From Hyaloscypha bicolor E (Eukaryota > Ascomycota > Leotiomycetes > Helotiales > Hyaloscyphaceae): a DNA stretch of 64,000 bases. Location of the stretch: assembly GCF_002865645.1 (NCBI RefSeq), contig NW_020194626.1, forward strand, positions 744,001 through 808,000, in the 5' to 3' direction. The translations under genes and the position numbers were made by a program. Below, in pieces: positions 36,106 through 46,421 of the stretch (positions are counted from its first letter, which is position 1; each line of letters begins with the position of its first letter). A model generated the notes under the pieces. It made no database searches and was not told where the DNA came from. It worked only from the letters and a program-made list of their open reading frames with translations.

Positions 36106-36609
36106 CTAGTCAACATCCACACCCTTTGTCCTCAAGTCTGCCCGTGCCAGATCAATCTCCTTCATAAGTTCTGCATGTGCCTTTGGTACATCGTTGAACG
36201 TGAAAACGCCGTATCCGAGTTTGAAGAGCAGGTAGGCACCGAAGGATACGAGGGCCCAGAATGGCAGCTGAGGAGAAATCAGCATTCGAATTAAAAGAAG
36301 GCATAGAGAGAAAGTTGTGCGGTACAAGAACAGCGGGATACTGGAGAGTTGGGAGGGACTGGACGAGGCGTTTCCCCTTGGGCAGGATAGAAGCTGTAAT
36401 TTTTGGGAGGCATAACGTACGACTGGTATTATGTCGTTTGAAATAAGACTTGGAAGTGGGATGAGTTCCAGATAAAGAGCAAGATAGAGCTGTGATTTCT
36501 GTTAGTTTGTGTCATTGTGTAGGACAGTATTTGTAGTTGTCTAGCTTGAAGAAAAGCGTACAGAGGTGACCAAAAGTCCAATTGAGATGGTTTGTTGAGC
36601 TCGTGTCAT
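36106..36609 (-). CDS. DPM3: DPM3, dolichol-phosphate mannose synthase subunit 3
   Basis: Dpm3 is a small ER membrane protein that tethers and stabilises the catalytic Dpm1 subunit, which makes dolichol-P-mannose for N-glycans, O-mannosylation and GPI anchors. Three exons, 36562..36609, 36421..36489 and 36106..36267, give 92 aa, the family's usual length. Introns 36490..36561 (GTACGC) and 36268..36420 (GTACGT) are phase 0. The product reads MTRAQQTISIGLLVTS, then LYLALYLELIPLPSL, then LPFWALVSFGAYLLFKLGYG: two transmembrane helices followed by the conserved VFTFNDVPKAHAELMKEI Dpm1-binding tail. It is convergent with the OXLD1-like gene. Confidence 0.94.
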
Positions 36610-37526
36610 ATTTGTGGTTGAGCAATAAGCTTCTAGTTGTGACAGGTTTGAGAGAGCTTTGCGTTGGCGTTTGGTGGAAGGAGTGTGGTTCGTAGGGAGC
36701 TTTGCTTGATGCTGAGGACAGAAATCGCGAATCGATTTTAGAAGTCGCGTTGCGTCACGTGACATTTGGAGTTTTTGACAAGAAAAACGAGGTTAGAGGG
36801 CTATTAAGTTGGGCTTCAGATCACAATGTAGGACTGAGCAGATACTAAGGTTTACTTGCAGCTTCCTTTTGTGGTGCAGTTCACAACAGTTTCCCAGCGA
36901 GAAAGTTGCCACCACGTTGAGCCGATTCTTCATACCTCTTTCTGTCCCTGCCTAATTCTCTTTGAGAGAAGATAGAATACCGTGGCTATTCCAAATTTCC
37001 TGTTCAGATGTACATGGTTTCTTTTGCTGCGGCAGACGTCGCATCACCATCGGGAATCAATCCTGAACAAGGTCGCGGCTATGCCACGCCAGGCAAAAGA
37101 ACGAGACTCGAGGGCGCCATATTTGACTGTGAAGCGCGTTCGAGTAGGAAGAGATACTGACCGTGAATGTGACCCATTAGAGACACGACTTTCTCGAGTC
37201 TGAATCTTGCAGAATCGATCAGGCTCCATGCACACCAGGGCATTCGGCCACTGGGTCTCGTTTCCAGGACCTCACAGACCGTCAGGATTAGAGCTCGAGC
37301 AGTACATCGACAGTGCTCGATTCAAACCTCTTCTTCATGCCACCGCTCAAGGCGATGGATCACAATGAAAAGTGAGTACAGGCAAGCCCGTGGATGCAAT
37401 CAAAAATTCCGCCGATCAGGACCCCGAAGGATACTGAACGATTCTCGACGCCCCGCTGTGCAATGGAGGTCTCGTATCGCCATTGAGGCCATTCGTGAGC
37501 GGCTCAACGTCAACAAGCTATAGTAC
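36610..37526. other. Intergenic, possible eroded sequence
   Basis: No intact gene. From about 37200 to 37520 there are frame fragments (LEQYIDSARFKPLLHATAQG, then TGKPVDAIKNSADQDPEGY after a stop) that look like eroded coding sequence of unknown type, ending at the LTR-like segment. Confidence 0.25.
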
Positions 37527-37838
37527 TGTTAGTGTGGTGGAACAAGAAGGGTGGGGTAGGGAGACTTGCGTAAGTATGAAGAAGAAAAGATTTATTGGGG
37601 GGAGAACTTCTGCTTATATAGAAATTCTGCGGTCCTCGCTTAGCTTTGCGAGCAAACCGAGCAAACATGTTTGCTCTTTGTTTGCTTCAAGTCTCGTGAT
37701 CATATCCTCGCCTTGAGGCTGAGGACGCCCAAGTCTCATCGCCGACTTTGTCGACGAAGGTGTTCCTCTTCCTTTTCTTGGAGTAGACAGTTCCTTGGTT
37801 TCTATACCCCGGAAGGGAGACTTATCAGGCACTCAACA
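37527..37838 (+). repeat. Candidate solo LTR
   Basis: A 312-bp segment bounded by TGTTAGTG and CACTCAACA, i.e. TGTT...AACA inverted termini as in LTRs. Inside is a promoter-like CTTATATAGA near 37611 and a purine-rich start. No flanking duplication of 4-6 bp matches (AGTAC against TTCCT), and I see no internal retroelement coding region on either side, so this is a hint, not a firm call. Confidence 0.3.
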
Positions 37839-38350
37839 TTCCTGATATTGCACGCCAAATAACGACGAACTGTTGTCGAATATCAAAGCCGACATTAGCT
37901 TTAGCAATTAAAATATTGGTTGCAGGGAACAGCCTATCGACTTCTACCTAGCCATCACATTCAAGACGTAATTAGAATTTTCCCCAATAGTCCAAATTTT
38001 CATTGTTCAAGTCCTTCGAGAATCATCAGAGAGGGGATTCTAAAGCGAGGCGGGCCGGAAAAGGTTCCAACTTTGGTGAGGATAACCATACACGGAATTC
38101 TACCAATATAAACTATGACTATGTGAAGCACTCGAAGATATTCGAGATACTAAGTGCTGTAATCTGTAAAAAGAATTTGTCGTTGCGACTTGGAGTTTAG
38201 AAAGGGAGAAGTTGCTGGTGGTCTTTAACTTCACGTAATCTTCACGTGACGCACAATCCTTTCTTCCAAAGAAGAAAACCTCCCAAGCGAAGTCGCGAAT
38301 TTCCATCTCGACCACAACGCCCAACGACTTCTTGATCGCACCACGGCAAA
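37839..38350. promoter_or_regulatory. Upstream region of the eL13 gene
   Basis: No gene. The last 120 bp before the ATG are C/A-rich and end CACGGCAAAATGGC, a strong fungal start context, as expected for a highly expressed ribosomal-protein gene. Confidence 0.35.
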
Positions 38351-39160
38351 ATGGCGATCAAGCATAACCAGCAGATCCCCCATAACCGTCAGTCTCCTTC
38401 TCCCTTCGACTGTGTAAATCAATGCTGATGGTCATTAGATTTCCGAAAGGATTGGCAACGACGAGTCCGAGTTCACTTCGACCAGGTAAATTACACAAAA
38501 GGAGCACAAGAGGAACAGCAGGGCCTAACATGCAATTTCTAGCCCGGTCGAAAGCTCAGACGCCGCAATGCTCGTCTCTCGAAGGCTGCAGCAGTCGCTC
38601 CTCGACCTGTTGACAAGCTGAGACCTGTTGTCCGATGCCCAACAATCAAGTACAACCGCCGTGTACGAGCTGGACGTGGTTTCACCTTGACTGAGTTGAA
38701 GGTAGATTTTCTGGGAGGTAGAATCTGCTTAGAATAGGATTCTGATGATACATAGGAAGCTGGTATCCCCCGCAAGCTCGCACCCACCATCGGTATCTCT
38801 GTTGACCCCCGCCGCCAAAACCTCTCCACCGAATCTCTCGCCGTCAACGTCGCCCGTCTAAAGGAATACCACACTCGTTTGATCCTCTTCCCCCGCAAGT
38901 TGGGTCAACACAAGAAGGGCGATGCTTCCAAGGAGGATGTCTCGGCCGTGAAGAATGTTGTCACGCGCGTCAAGCTTGGTCTGCCTATCGTCCGCGCTGA
39001 GGCTGGTATCTCGGAGATCAAGAAGAGTGATATGCCTGAGCCAATTGAGGGTGGTGCCTACAGAAAGTTGAGGGATCTCAGAAGTGAGGCAAGAAACCTT
39101 GGCAAGCGTGAGAAGCGGGCGAAGGAGAAGGCCGATGAGGCAGCTGCTGCTAAGAAATAA
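38351..39160 (+). CDS. RPL13: 60S ribosomal protein eL13
   Basis: Structural protein of the large cytosolic ribosomal subunit. Four exons, 38351..38387, 38439..38485, 38543..38701 and 38756..39160, give 215 aa. Splicing yields [60 protein letters not shown] and [20 protein letters not shown], all classic eL13 text; the C-terminus is the usual Lys/Ala/Glu-rich helix. The first donor is GTCAGT rather than GTATGT/GTAAGT, yet phase and protein demand it. Small early introns are normal for fungal ribosomal-protein genes. I found no snoRNA-like boxes in these short introns. Confidence 0.97.
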
Positions 39161-39644
39161 ATTGCATGGGTTGCTCCGGGGTCTTTGTTTCTACGTTGGC
39201 TGCGAGGTATGGCTGGAGGTCACAATGGCAACTTTCAAGGATTGCTTAGGTGTACTTTCATGAATGCAAAATGACTTGCAAATCAACCGGATGCTCTTGT
39301 ATCAAGTGGCAAGTGTGGTGTGAATGTATTACCGGTAGTAATGACGAGGTCATCACTGTTGATTCAGATTATGATTTCACAGATGTCAGTTTGAAATCGC
39401 TGATATTACTCATCTTGAATAGCATCCGGTCTTCCCATTTCCTAGAACCCCGACCTTTATTTAAATTTGATTCGATTCGCTTCTTGAAATTTATTGCCAG
39501 TCGCATCAGTCAGTTTCCGTCAGACTACAAATTCTCGGTTCTTCCTCCGAAGACATTCATCTTCCTTTGATAAACACAACCGTATCTCATCGAGCAGCAA
39601 AAATCAAACACCCCAAAAGCCCTCAATATCCAACAACCCTCAAC
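39161..39644. other. Intergenic and leader of CxxC mini-gene 1
   Basis: 3' UTR of eL13, then a TTATTTAAATTT TATA-like site near 39458 and an A/C-rich leader before the ATG at 39645. Confidence 0.35.
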
Positions 39645-40037
39645 ATGCATCAAGAAGCCTCCGATCTGACGCCACCCAAGCCTCAAGACGCTGATAAATG
39701 CCCAAGATGCAGTGCTGAGGGCTTCATCGGCCATTGCAGCTCGTGCGGCTACAATACAGGCATGTATGTGTTAAGAGATATTCCCTCCCACTTCAGAACT
39801 CCCATGCTTTTCTCCCGGGACGATCTGTTTCGAGCAATTTCTAACAGCTTTCACCACCCAGTGGTCTTTAAAGTCAGACAAGCGTTGCTTGCTACTGAAT
39901 CATTAGGCTTTGAAGTCTGTAGACTGTTGGACAGTCCCATCCCGCCTTTTGGTTCCAGCACCATGCCCACTCATCTTATACTTCTACTTCAACTTGCGTC
40001 GATCCGCCCAACTCTTCTTCTGGACTTTCCCAAATAA
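39645..40037 (+). CDS. Double-CxxC mini-protein 1
   Basis: Small gene of no family known to me. From the ATG at 39645 the protein begins MHQEASDLTPPKPQDADK and then has CPRCSAEGFIGHCSSC (39699..39746), a C-x2-C-x8-C-x2-C set suited to binding one zinc ion, followed by GYNTGM. The frame continues to 40037 (130 aa) with a less convincing, hydrophobic tail. A splice from GTATGT (about 39763) to an acceptor before 40130 would instead fuse this module to the second copy in frame. No signal peptide. Its two neighbours downstream carry the same module, so this is a local tandem family. Confidence 0.5.
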   Translation: MHQEASDLTPPKPQDADKCPRCSAEGFIGHCSSCGYNTGMYVLRDIPSHFRTPMLFSRDDLFRAISNSFHHPVVFKVRQALLATESLGFEVCRLLDSPIPPFGSSTMPTHLILLLQLASIRPTLLLDFPK

Positions 40038-40143
40038 AGCTCAAGTCAAATCAAACAAATCGATATTTCTCAAGTACAACACGCACGGCATCACAAGGTC
40101 ACCGGCACAACACTCTCATCCTGAACTCAGAATACCCCCAGAG

Positions 40144-40227
40144 ATGGACAGCTGTCCAATTTGCGGTGCTGAGGACTTCAACGGCACCTGCACACAGTGC
40201 AGTTATGGCACCGTCTCCTCTTGCTGA
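40144..40227 (+). CDS. Double-CxxC mini-protein 2 (or second exon of copy 1)
   Basis: From ATG 40144 the frame gives 27 residues with CPICGAEDFNGTCTQC (40153..40200), spacing identical to copies 1 and 3, then SYGTVSSC and a stop. It is too short to be counted as a gene by usual rules. Either it is a micro-ORF, a second exon of copy 1 (a CTCAG acceptor precedes it at about 40130), or the end of a longer exon reading in from HSHPELRIPPE. Conservation of all four Cys, of A-E and of the aromatic after C4 argues for selection. Confidence 0.4.
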   Translation: MDSCPICGAEDFNGTCTQCSYGTVSSC

Positions 40228-40611
40228 GCACATATCAGGCAGAGGAAGCACTGTTGGTTCACCCAGGGGACCTTTCATGTAGGCTATACTACCCTTCTAC
40301 TTTAGCAATCTGATACTCGTTGCTCTACCATCTCCGTATCCTTAATATGTTGTGTCTCTTGCTGTAATCAATTGAATCTAAATCTTCTTCTCTGTGACCC
40401 AGTGAGCTCATCGTACGTCATGCTTGCTCCGTTGCCCGTGCTCGAAATATCTCGCTTCGATAAATATTTTGCAGTAGCGAATCGATGATATAAGATCATG
40501 ATTCGAATCAAGTCCGGCGGAGTCCCCCATTATTTAATGCCAACAAGAACCTAAACCTTCTCCACAAACCAGCCAACACAAACAACAAACAAAAAATCAT
40601 CCTATTTCATA
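40228..40611. other. Spacer between module copies 2 and 3
   Basis: Holds a TTATTTAATG TATA-like site near 40530 and an A/C-rich leader with CAAACAACAAACA-type text near 40575-40592, much like the leader of copy 1; this suggests that copy 3 has its own promoter. Confidence 0.3.
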
Positions 40612-40986
40612 GATCCCAGTCACCGAATACAAAGAGAACCCGATCTTCGGTTTTAGACACTTCCAGCAGCCGCTCTCTCAACCTCCTACCAAAGCCTCGA
40701 GTTCCCTTAGGACCTCCCACAAGCCCAGAACACCGAACCAGTCCTCCACCAACTATCCCAAAACAAAAAACAAAAAAAGACTCCGGAAGCCACCGAGTCC
40801 TCTCATCCTCCTCCATAGTTTCTGGCGCCCCTCAGCCCCCAAGCCTCCCTCCAACCCACCAACCAAACCATCAACGAAGCCACCGAAGCTACCCACAACC
40901 CTCAAACCATGTCCAATGTGCGGTGCTGAAGGCTATAACAGCTCTTGCGATGGGTGCGGATGGGGTGACTTGTTTCCCAAACCATG
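40612..40986 (+). CDS. Double-CxxC mini-protein 3 with Pro/Lys-rich linker
   Basis: An open frame without an internal stop runs from about 40612 to the stop at 40984..40986. It codes a Pro/Ser/Lys-rich linker (PSNPPTKPSTKPPKLPTTLK) followed by CPMCGAEGYNSSCDGC (40909..40956) and GWGDLFPKP. The only in-frame ATG is at 40915, inside the module, so the true start must be upstream, probably via an intron ending at the TTCATAG near 40612. The C-x2-C-x8-C-x2-C spacing is exactly that of copies 1 and 2. Function unknown; a zinc-binding role is inferred from the cysteine pattern. Confidence 0.45.
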
Positions 40987-41829
40987 ATCAATTTTTTTGT
41001 TACTGAAATTGCATGGCAGGAGCAAAACGGCCTTTTGCGGGATGAGAAGGTCTTCTGCGTTTTAGGGGATAGGCGTTGGTGCATTTTCTCGTGGTGACCT
41101 CTTTCCTAAGGGCTCTGAATGCTCTTGTTTTTCTTCTCGGTGCCGACCTCTTTCCCAAGTCCTATGCCCTCTGGAAAGGGAGTTTTTTGGCATGATCCCG
41201 CAGAAGAGACGCATTTCCAGGGGGTTCTTGGGCGTCTCCCGGATAAGTAAGGTTTTGGTGCATTTTCGAGGGGTAAGGTGAAGGGATAGGTGAAGGGAGT
41301 TTTAGGTCAGCCTCTTGGGGCTCCCTTCTGGGAAATGATTTCTCTCTCTTGGTTTTCAAACTCCATCAATTTTGAGTGATTGTGCTGAATGTACCAGCAA
41401 TCTTTTGGGAGAATGTTCTAACAATTCTTTTTGGACATTCACAAACTTCAAGCTAGGTCATTCATCAGCTACTTGGTGGTACAGACACCAGTCTACTAAT
41501 GGTTTCTGGATAGATACTCCAGAGCAAGATATCAAGAAGCAAGATACCAAAAAACCACCTCAAAAATTCAAAAGCACTAGGAGACGCTAAAGATAATTGC
41601 AGCTGAACTACAGTGAATCTTCCACACTTTCTGAGTCTTTCAAGTCCATGAAACGTGAGCTGGGACTCGACTGACCTATCGAATGTCGACCGCTGAGCCC
41701 GAGTTTCAATAATTATATTCTACAATCGACTATCCATTCCTTGGTACATTTAAATCGCCTATCCAATATCGAGAAATCAATGCATATATACCACCATCCA
41801 GATATGACAATAAACGCCACGCCACATTT
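40987..41829. other. Degenerate repeats downstream of the CxxC cluster
   Basis: Text resembling the end of copy 3 recurs: GGTGACTTGTTTCCCAAA (40962), GGTGACCTCTTTCCTAAG (41094) and GCCGACCTCTTTCCCAAG (41143). TTGGTGCATTTTC recurs at 41075 and 41254. A short frame at 41372 codes CAECTSNLLGEC, a near miss of the module. I read this as eroded extra copies. Confidence 0.3.
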
Positions 41830-43746
41830 TCAGTCTGCCTTTTTCCTTTTAAACATATCCGTGAAATACTTACCAAGCTGCTTCGTCCACGTATCCAAAG
41901 TTTCCGTGACATACATCAATAGCCTACTGAAAAAGAATAAAGCCAAGAAAGATCCACTCATGATGACGGCGAAGGCATGCCAGTAATTCTTTGACGTAAA
42001 TGTCGGTTGGAGATCAGTGATCTGCGTTGAGAAATAGCTGGTCAGGAAGCTGACTGGGAGGAAGAGCACGCTGAGCTTTGCCAGGAGCGTCGCGGCTCGA
42101 GTCAGGCGAGCTGCGGCTTCGGAATCCTTTTGGGCGTTGATGTTGAAATACTGGTTACGAAGTCAGCGTTTGTAATCATATAAGGGTGAGGGTAAAAACT
42201 GTAGATATCAGGGACTCCTTTTCGGCGGTGTACTCTTCCATCTCGCTCAGAATCAGGATATCGATTCGATCACCTAGACGTTCAAATCGCTGACTGGCTG
42301 ACTGAGAGATATAAACGATGCTGGCATTGGGTTTTTCGCTTCCCTGTATCGTTGTTGCCTTGGGGTCAATGACTCGGTTGCAAAGATTCTTGTACCCCTT
42401 GTACACGTGCTGCATTTGTCTGACTTGACGACCGAGGACGTGGAGCTTGGGGATGATCTCGACATTTGGAGTTTTATGGGATTTCCGAGACTATTGAAAT
42501 CAGAACAAGTTGGGGGGCGGGGGGGGGGGGGGGGGGGGAATCCATCTCACCAATTCGTCGAAGATGGCATTTTGCTAAGATAGGTTAGTATGGGTCGAAA
42601 AGTAAGGGGTAAGATTTTGATACCAAAGTATTCAGTCTATCGTGGAATTTCCCAACCGTAGAGTACACGGCACGCCAATCGTCAAATAAGTAATAGAGGA
42701 GCAAACTCGAGCCCTCGATATCGGGTGTAGTCTGAGAAGGGAGGACACCAACGTCAGATTTCAATGCGTATCGAACTGACTGTACAGAGAGCGGATCCGT
42801 CTTGTCAAGGCCAACATTCGAAAGTTGTCTCAAGACACTCAAGGTGTTGCTCCGCATGGCTTTGAGATGAGTCGGATCTTTGACTTGGCCGGGATACTCA
42901 TGGAAAGATATCACAGTATCTGTTCAGGAATCAGAGAAGGTTACACCCAGGGGTGTGGAGAAACGCACGGTCATCACAAAGGAAAAGCCAGGAGTACAAC
43001 CGCTTTTGCTTTCCTTCTTCCACGATATCTACACGCTCGTCTATCTTTGTGGGTAGCTCGTGCATCCAGTTGGCGCCTATACAAACATCTTCATGGATTT
43101 AGCATTTGCCCGGTTCTGGGTCCCTGGATCCCTTACAGTGTCGCCCAACATCAAGAGCATGATAATTCTGCATCTGGTCTGCCAGTGTATAATGATCGAC
43201 ATCGTTACTAATACCTCGTGTGGTGTTACTTCGTATAAGTGGAGGTGCAGTGGAGGAACTGGCGGAAGATTCCAAGCTTGTCAAGGCAATCTCGGGATCA
43301 TTCTTCTGCCAGGGTTTTCGCCTGCTGAAGCGACTGACATGTTTATCTTTGTCTGTAGAAGGAGCTTGGTCTTTCGGTGGAGGGGATCGGATTATGGCTT
43401 GCAGTCTCAGGGAAAACTTGTAATGGGTTCCAAGTACGTCGACGAGCTCAGGCTGTCGATGAGGCCCCCAAATGTTTCTGTAGAAAGAGCGAGTTAGGAC
43501 ACGATTTCAAGCCTCGAAACGAGAAGAATCTGCTCACATCCATCTCACAGGTAGCTTCGAGGAAGGCTTTGTCTTCAGTAAATCCGACACGCCTTCAGTA
43601 GAATAATTGAAGGCGATTCGAGCCTCGTCTGCGCCAAACTCGATGACGAAGTTCCGTGTCGCGTCGCGCAGATTGCGCTCCAGGGTGTCTTTGTACACGT
43701 CCGCATCGTCAAAGTCCAAGAACTTGTCGGGAGCGGCTTGTGTCAT
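41830..43746 (-). CDS. CorA-like magnesium transporter family protein
   Basis: Seven exons: 43538..43746, 43137..43477, 42969..43088, 42624..42919, 42551..42574, 42200..42490 and 41830..42150, all in phase, 533 aa. The C-terminus has the CorA-type pair of membrane helices: LLAKLSVLFLPVSFLTSYF and FAVIMSGSFLALFFFSRLLM, joined by a short loop, after a long helical stalk (RFERLGDRIDILILSEMEEY). The usual GMN motif at the end of the first helix is absent (SYFSTQITD instead), as in many fungal CorA-like proteins, so Mg2+ transport is not assured. Exon 5 is a 24-nt micro-exon (QNAIFDEL) and the next intron holds a 20-base homopolymer. The gene is divergent from the GNAT gene. Confidence 0.85.
42512..42538. 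repeat. Poly-G tract (G6-C-G20) inside a CorA-like gene intron
   Basis: Seen directly: six G, one C, then twenty G on the plus strand. On the coding strand it is a C20-G-C6 run 12 nt inside the 60-nt intron 42491..42550, between donor GTGAG and acceptor ATAG. Exact length may vary between individuals or be mis-assembled. Confidence 0.9.
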
Positions 43747-44144
43747 CGCGGGGAGTATGTATGATCATTAATGAGCAAAGCAGAGGACATGTTGGTGGCT
43801 TTATGTTTCTCATGATGTTCCAAGCGCCCGCAGTGCTGCAGCAAGGCTGCGGCTACGAGGATTGTAAGACAGGGCGCCGTGGGCTCTTCCAGTTACAATG
43901 GCGGGCTTAGCGGCGCCGAGAAACCTTGCACACGGGCTGATTCAAGCGCTGCAACATCGCGCAGGCCACGCACAAACCTCATCCCCCATATTCCTCAAGT
44001 GAGTCACGCGAACCTTCTCAGATGGTACAAACTCCTCCCATTTCTTGCTCCCCCCATGTTCCATATCCTCCGTCTTGCGGTCTTGTGTCGGCGATTTTCT
44101 AAGACCAGTGCTTTCGTTTTTGGTTGTCCATACGCCCCCTAACG
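43747..44144. promoter_or_regulatory. Divergent promoter region, CorA-like / GNAT
   Basis: 398 bp between divergent start codons; no operator recognised. Confidence 0.35.
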
Positions 44145-44907
44145 ATGTCGTTCGAGATCATTCAGATTCCTCGTGACGACGAGGGTATTCGACTATATTT
44201 GGAGCGACACAAGGCCTTTCGACTTCTCGCGTTGAAGACTGATCCGGACGCTTTTGGATCGACCTTTGCGCGCGAGATAGCGTTCACCGACGATGTCTGG
44301 TTCAACCGTTTGAAAAATCCACAGATCACGACCTTCTTAGCCCTCCGGTCAGATCAGGTCGTCTGTTCTATCTCTCTTGGCGGGCCACTTCCATGTACTC
44401 CTGAGGAGTGAGTCTTTCTGACCATTTCTTCTCTCGATGTCAAGTGCAAATCGGGAGGTGGGACCGGGTTCAAAGCACATTTCCTGGCCATGAAAATTTT
44501 TCTCTTCAATCCTCTTGAGCTTTGCGGTTTCACTCTAATGGCTTGATGATAGATCATCTCCCTCCAAGGATCCTTGGACGATTCTTAGTGGTGATCCGAG
44601 TGCAGGTGAACAATCACACTGGCGTGGGCTTGGTATGTTCACCTTACCTTCAGCTCGCGGTCAAGGTATCGCCACAGCAATCATCGCGAGGACCGTTCAA
44701 TTCGGAATTGATGAAGCAGCAAAGTCTGGGAAGACCGCAGTTTTCAGTATTGCAGTGGAACATGACAATCCCGCCGCCGTAGGCTTGTACGAGAAGTGTG
44801 GGTTTAAGACCATTATCAAAGAGCCATGGTTTCGTGACAGGCCTAGAATTGCATTACTCCTCAAGTACTCGCCCACGTCCGAGAGGAGTGAGGCTTCAGT
44901 GGAGTAG
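44145..44907 (+). CDS. GNAT-family N-acetyltransferase
   Basis: Transfers acetyl from acetyl-CoA to an amine; substrate unknown. Exons 44145..44407 and 44553..44907 (205 aa); the intron (GTGAGT to GATAG, 145 nt) joins CTPE to ESSPSKDPW in phase. Motif A, the CoA pyrophosphate loop, reads LPSARGQGIATAIIARTV (Q/R-x-x-G-x-G/A), and motif B reads VEHDNPAAVGLYEKCGFKTI, both canonical. The N-terminal region (LLALKTDPDAFGSTFAREI) is the block typical of small-molecule GNATs in fungi and bacteria that start with an 'A..TDP.AFGST' helix. I use the ATG at 44145 rather than an upstream TTG. Confidence 0.88.
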
Positions 44908-45620
44908 ATTTCATAGAGTTGTTTTGGTTGTACCAGGATGCTAAAGTAATTGTTTTTGTGGCGTCTCGGGATGCTCAAGTAGAGTCGACTTTGCTTTTTG
45001 AGATATGCTTGTGTTTCCGCTAAAGAGGATCGAAGTTAGACTAGAAGTAGAGCAGTTCTTTAGAAGTGACGAGAATCATTTATGTCTTACCAACAACGAA
45101 ATATCTAACGTTTTGTCTCCACACATGAGTGTTACGACACTTCTCCCCACGTTACTGTTCTTCGTCACATGGATGTCTGCTCGGCAGGAGTCTGGACGCT
45201 GTTCCTCTGTTGATCAGACCCGATAGGGTTTCCGGGTGTGGCGGTGCAACACAAACCGCAGCCAAGTTCCTCGCTTTCCACGAATCAGGGCTTTAGGCGA
45301 ACGGCCCGCGCTACCAAACTATGCTGGCAAAACAGGGAAGCACAGTTACCTTGACGTGTCTAGCATGGTATTTTCAAATGGAGGATGGGTTTCTTAGGTC
45401 GCCACAGCCGGGTAACAAAGGCATATTTTGTGTGGTGACTCTCCCCGCAGCTCTCACCAGCCACAGCACTTTTGGAGGAATCTGGGGATGGTGATGGCAA
45501 CGAGTTAACGGCCATTTCTTCCTTCGATACCGATCTTCCCAAGCTGCCATTTTGAGAGAGCTGGAGCCTTCGAATTACCAGTTGGGAGCCGATCGCGCCA
45601 ACCTGGCTTCGACAATCAAG
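44908..45620. other. Intergenic, no gene seen
   Basis: 3' UTR of the GNAT gene and upstream region of the CFEM gene. Frames here lack support. Confidence 0.4.
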
Positions 45621-46421
45621 ATGTTCTTAATTCCTGGCAAAGCCTTGCTGCTTCTCTCAGCACTCACAATCCCTCTGGCACACACCTCCTTCGTCTCATT
45701 CCTTCCACAATGCATGCAAGACTGTATCAATCAATCCCAAGATGACAACTGCTCCGTCACAGATGTAGCCTGTCTCTGTCGAGCCTCGGCCGGTAACTTT
45801 CTCCCCGACCTTATAACCTGTACGCGCGACAGTTGCAAGAGCGACCTCGACAACGACCTCCTCTTGACCCCCTTACAAATCGTCTGCGAAATCGCCGGAG
45901 CGCCAATCCCCGAGTCGACGATTCTGAGTGTGGAGAATCAGGCGAGCAGTCTTGATGCTCAGAAGACTACGACTGTTACTGTAGGAGGGGCGTCTGCAAC
46001 TGGGGGGAGTGAAGCAACGACGACTGTCTCGATGACGGTTATAGAATCGTCGGTTTCTACGAAAATTGTGACGAAAACTCTGTCTGGGGAAACGATTTAT
46101 GTGGTCTATCCCATTACGGTGGGGAGTAAGACTACTGTTTCTGGCAAACCATCGACAGTCACCTCGATTTCAATCAAGGGTACAGGACGGTCTCCTTCTG
46201 GGACGGCATCGGATTCAGCGTCGAGCACCACGACTCTCATGACAAGTGTTCAAGCGGCTGAAACGAGCTCTTCTGGCTCAGCTAGGAGGCCGTCGACGGA
46301 TCCTGAGGTTACGAATAGTTCGCCCTTCACGACTACCAACAATAATGGAGCGAGCAAGGAAATTGTTGGCAGCCTGCTGGGTTTTAGTGTCTTCTTGATG
46401 GCTTGTTGCTTCTGGTACTGA
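45621..46421 (+). CDS. CFEM-domain, GPI-anchored-type cell surface protein
   Basis: CFEM proteins sit in the wall or membrane of fungi; some bind heme, others act in host contact. One exon, 266 aa, from ATG 45621. The signal peptide is MFLIPGKALLLLSALTIPLA. The CFEM domain follows directly: eight cysteines in LPQCMQDC, DNCSVTDVACLC, LITCTRDSC and LQIVC, with the Asp before the CLC group (VTDVACLC) where heme-binding members need it. A long Ser/Thr-rich stalk (residues 120-240) fits O-mannosylation. The hydrophobic end EIVGSLLGFSVFLMACCFWY with small residues (NNGAS) before it is a GPI-attachment signal. An upstream TTG-started frame is not used. Confidence 0.88.
   Translation: MFLIPGKALLLLSALTIPLAHTSFVSFLPQCMQDCINQSQDDNCSVTDVACLCRASAGNFLPDLITCTRDSCKSDLDNDLLLTPLQIVCEIAGAPIPESTILSVENQASSLDAQKTTTVTVGGASATGGSEATTTVSMTVIESSVSTKIVTKTLSGETIYVVYPITVGSKTTVSGKPSTVTSISIKGTGRSPSGTASDSASSTTTLMTSVQAAETSSSGSARRPSTDPEVTNSSPFTTTNNNGASKEIVGSLLGFSVFLMACCFWY

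Noticed and set aside
45552..45620. N-terminal extension of the CFEM protein from a TTG codon
   Set aside because: The ATG at 45621 places a standard signal peptide exactly at the N-terminus.
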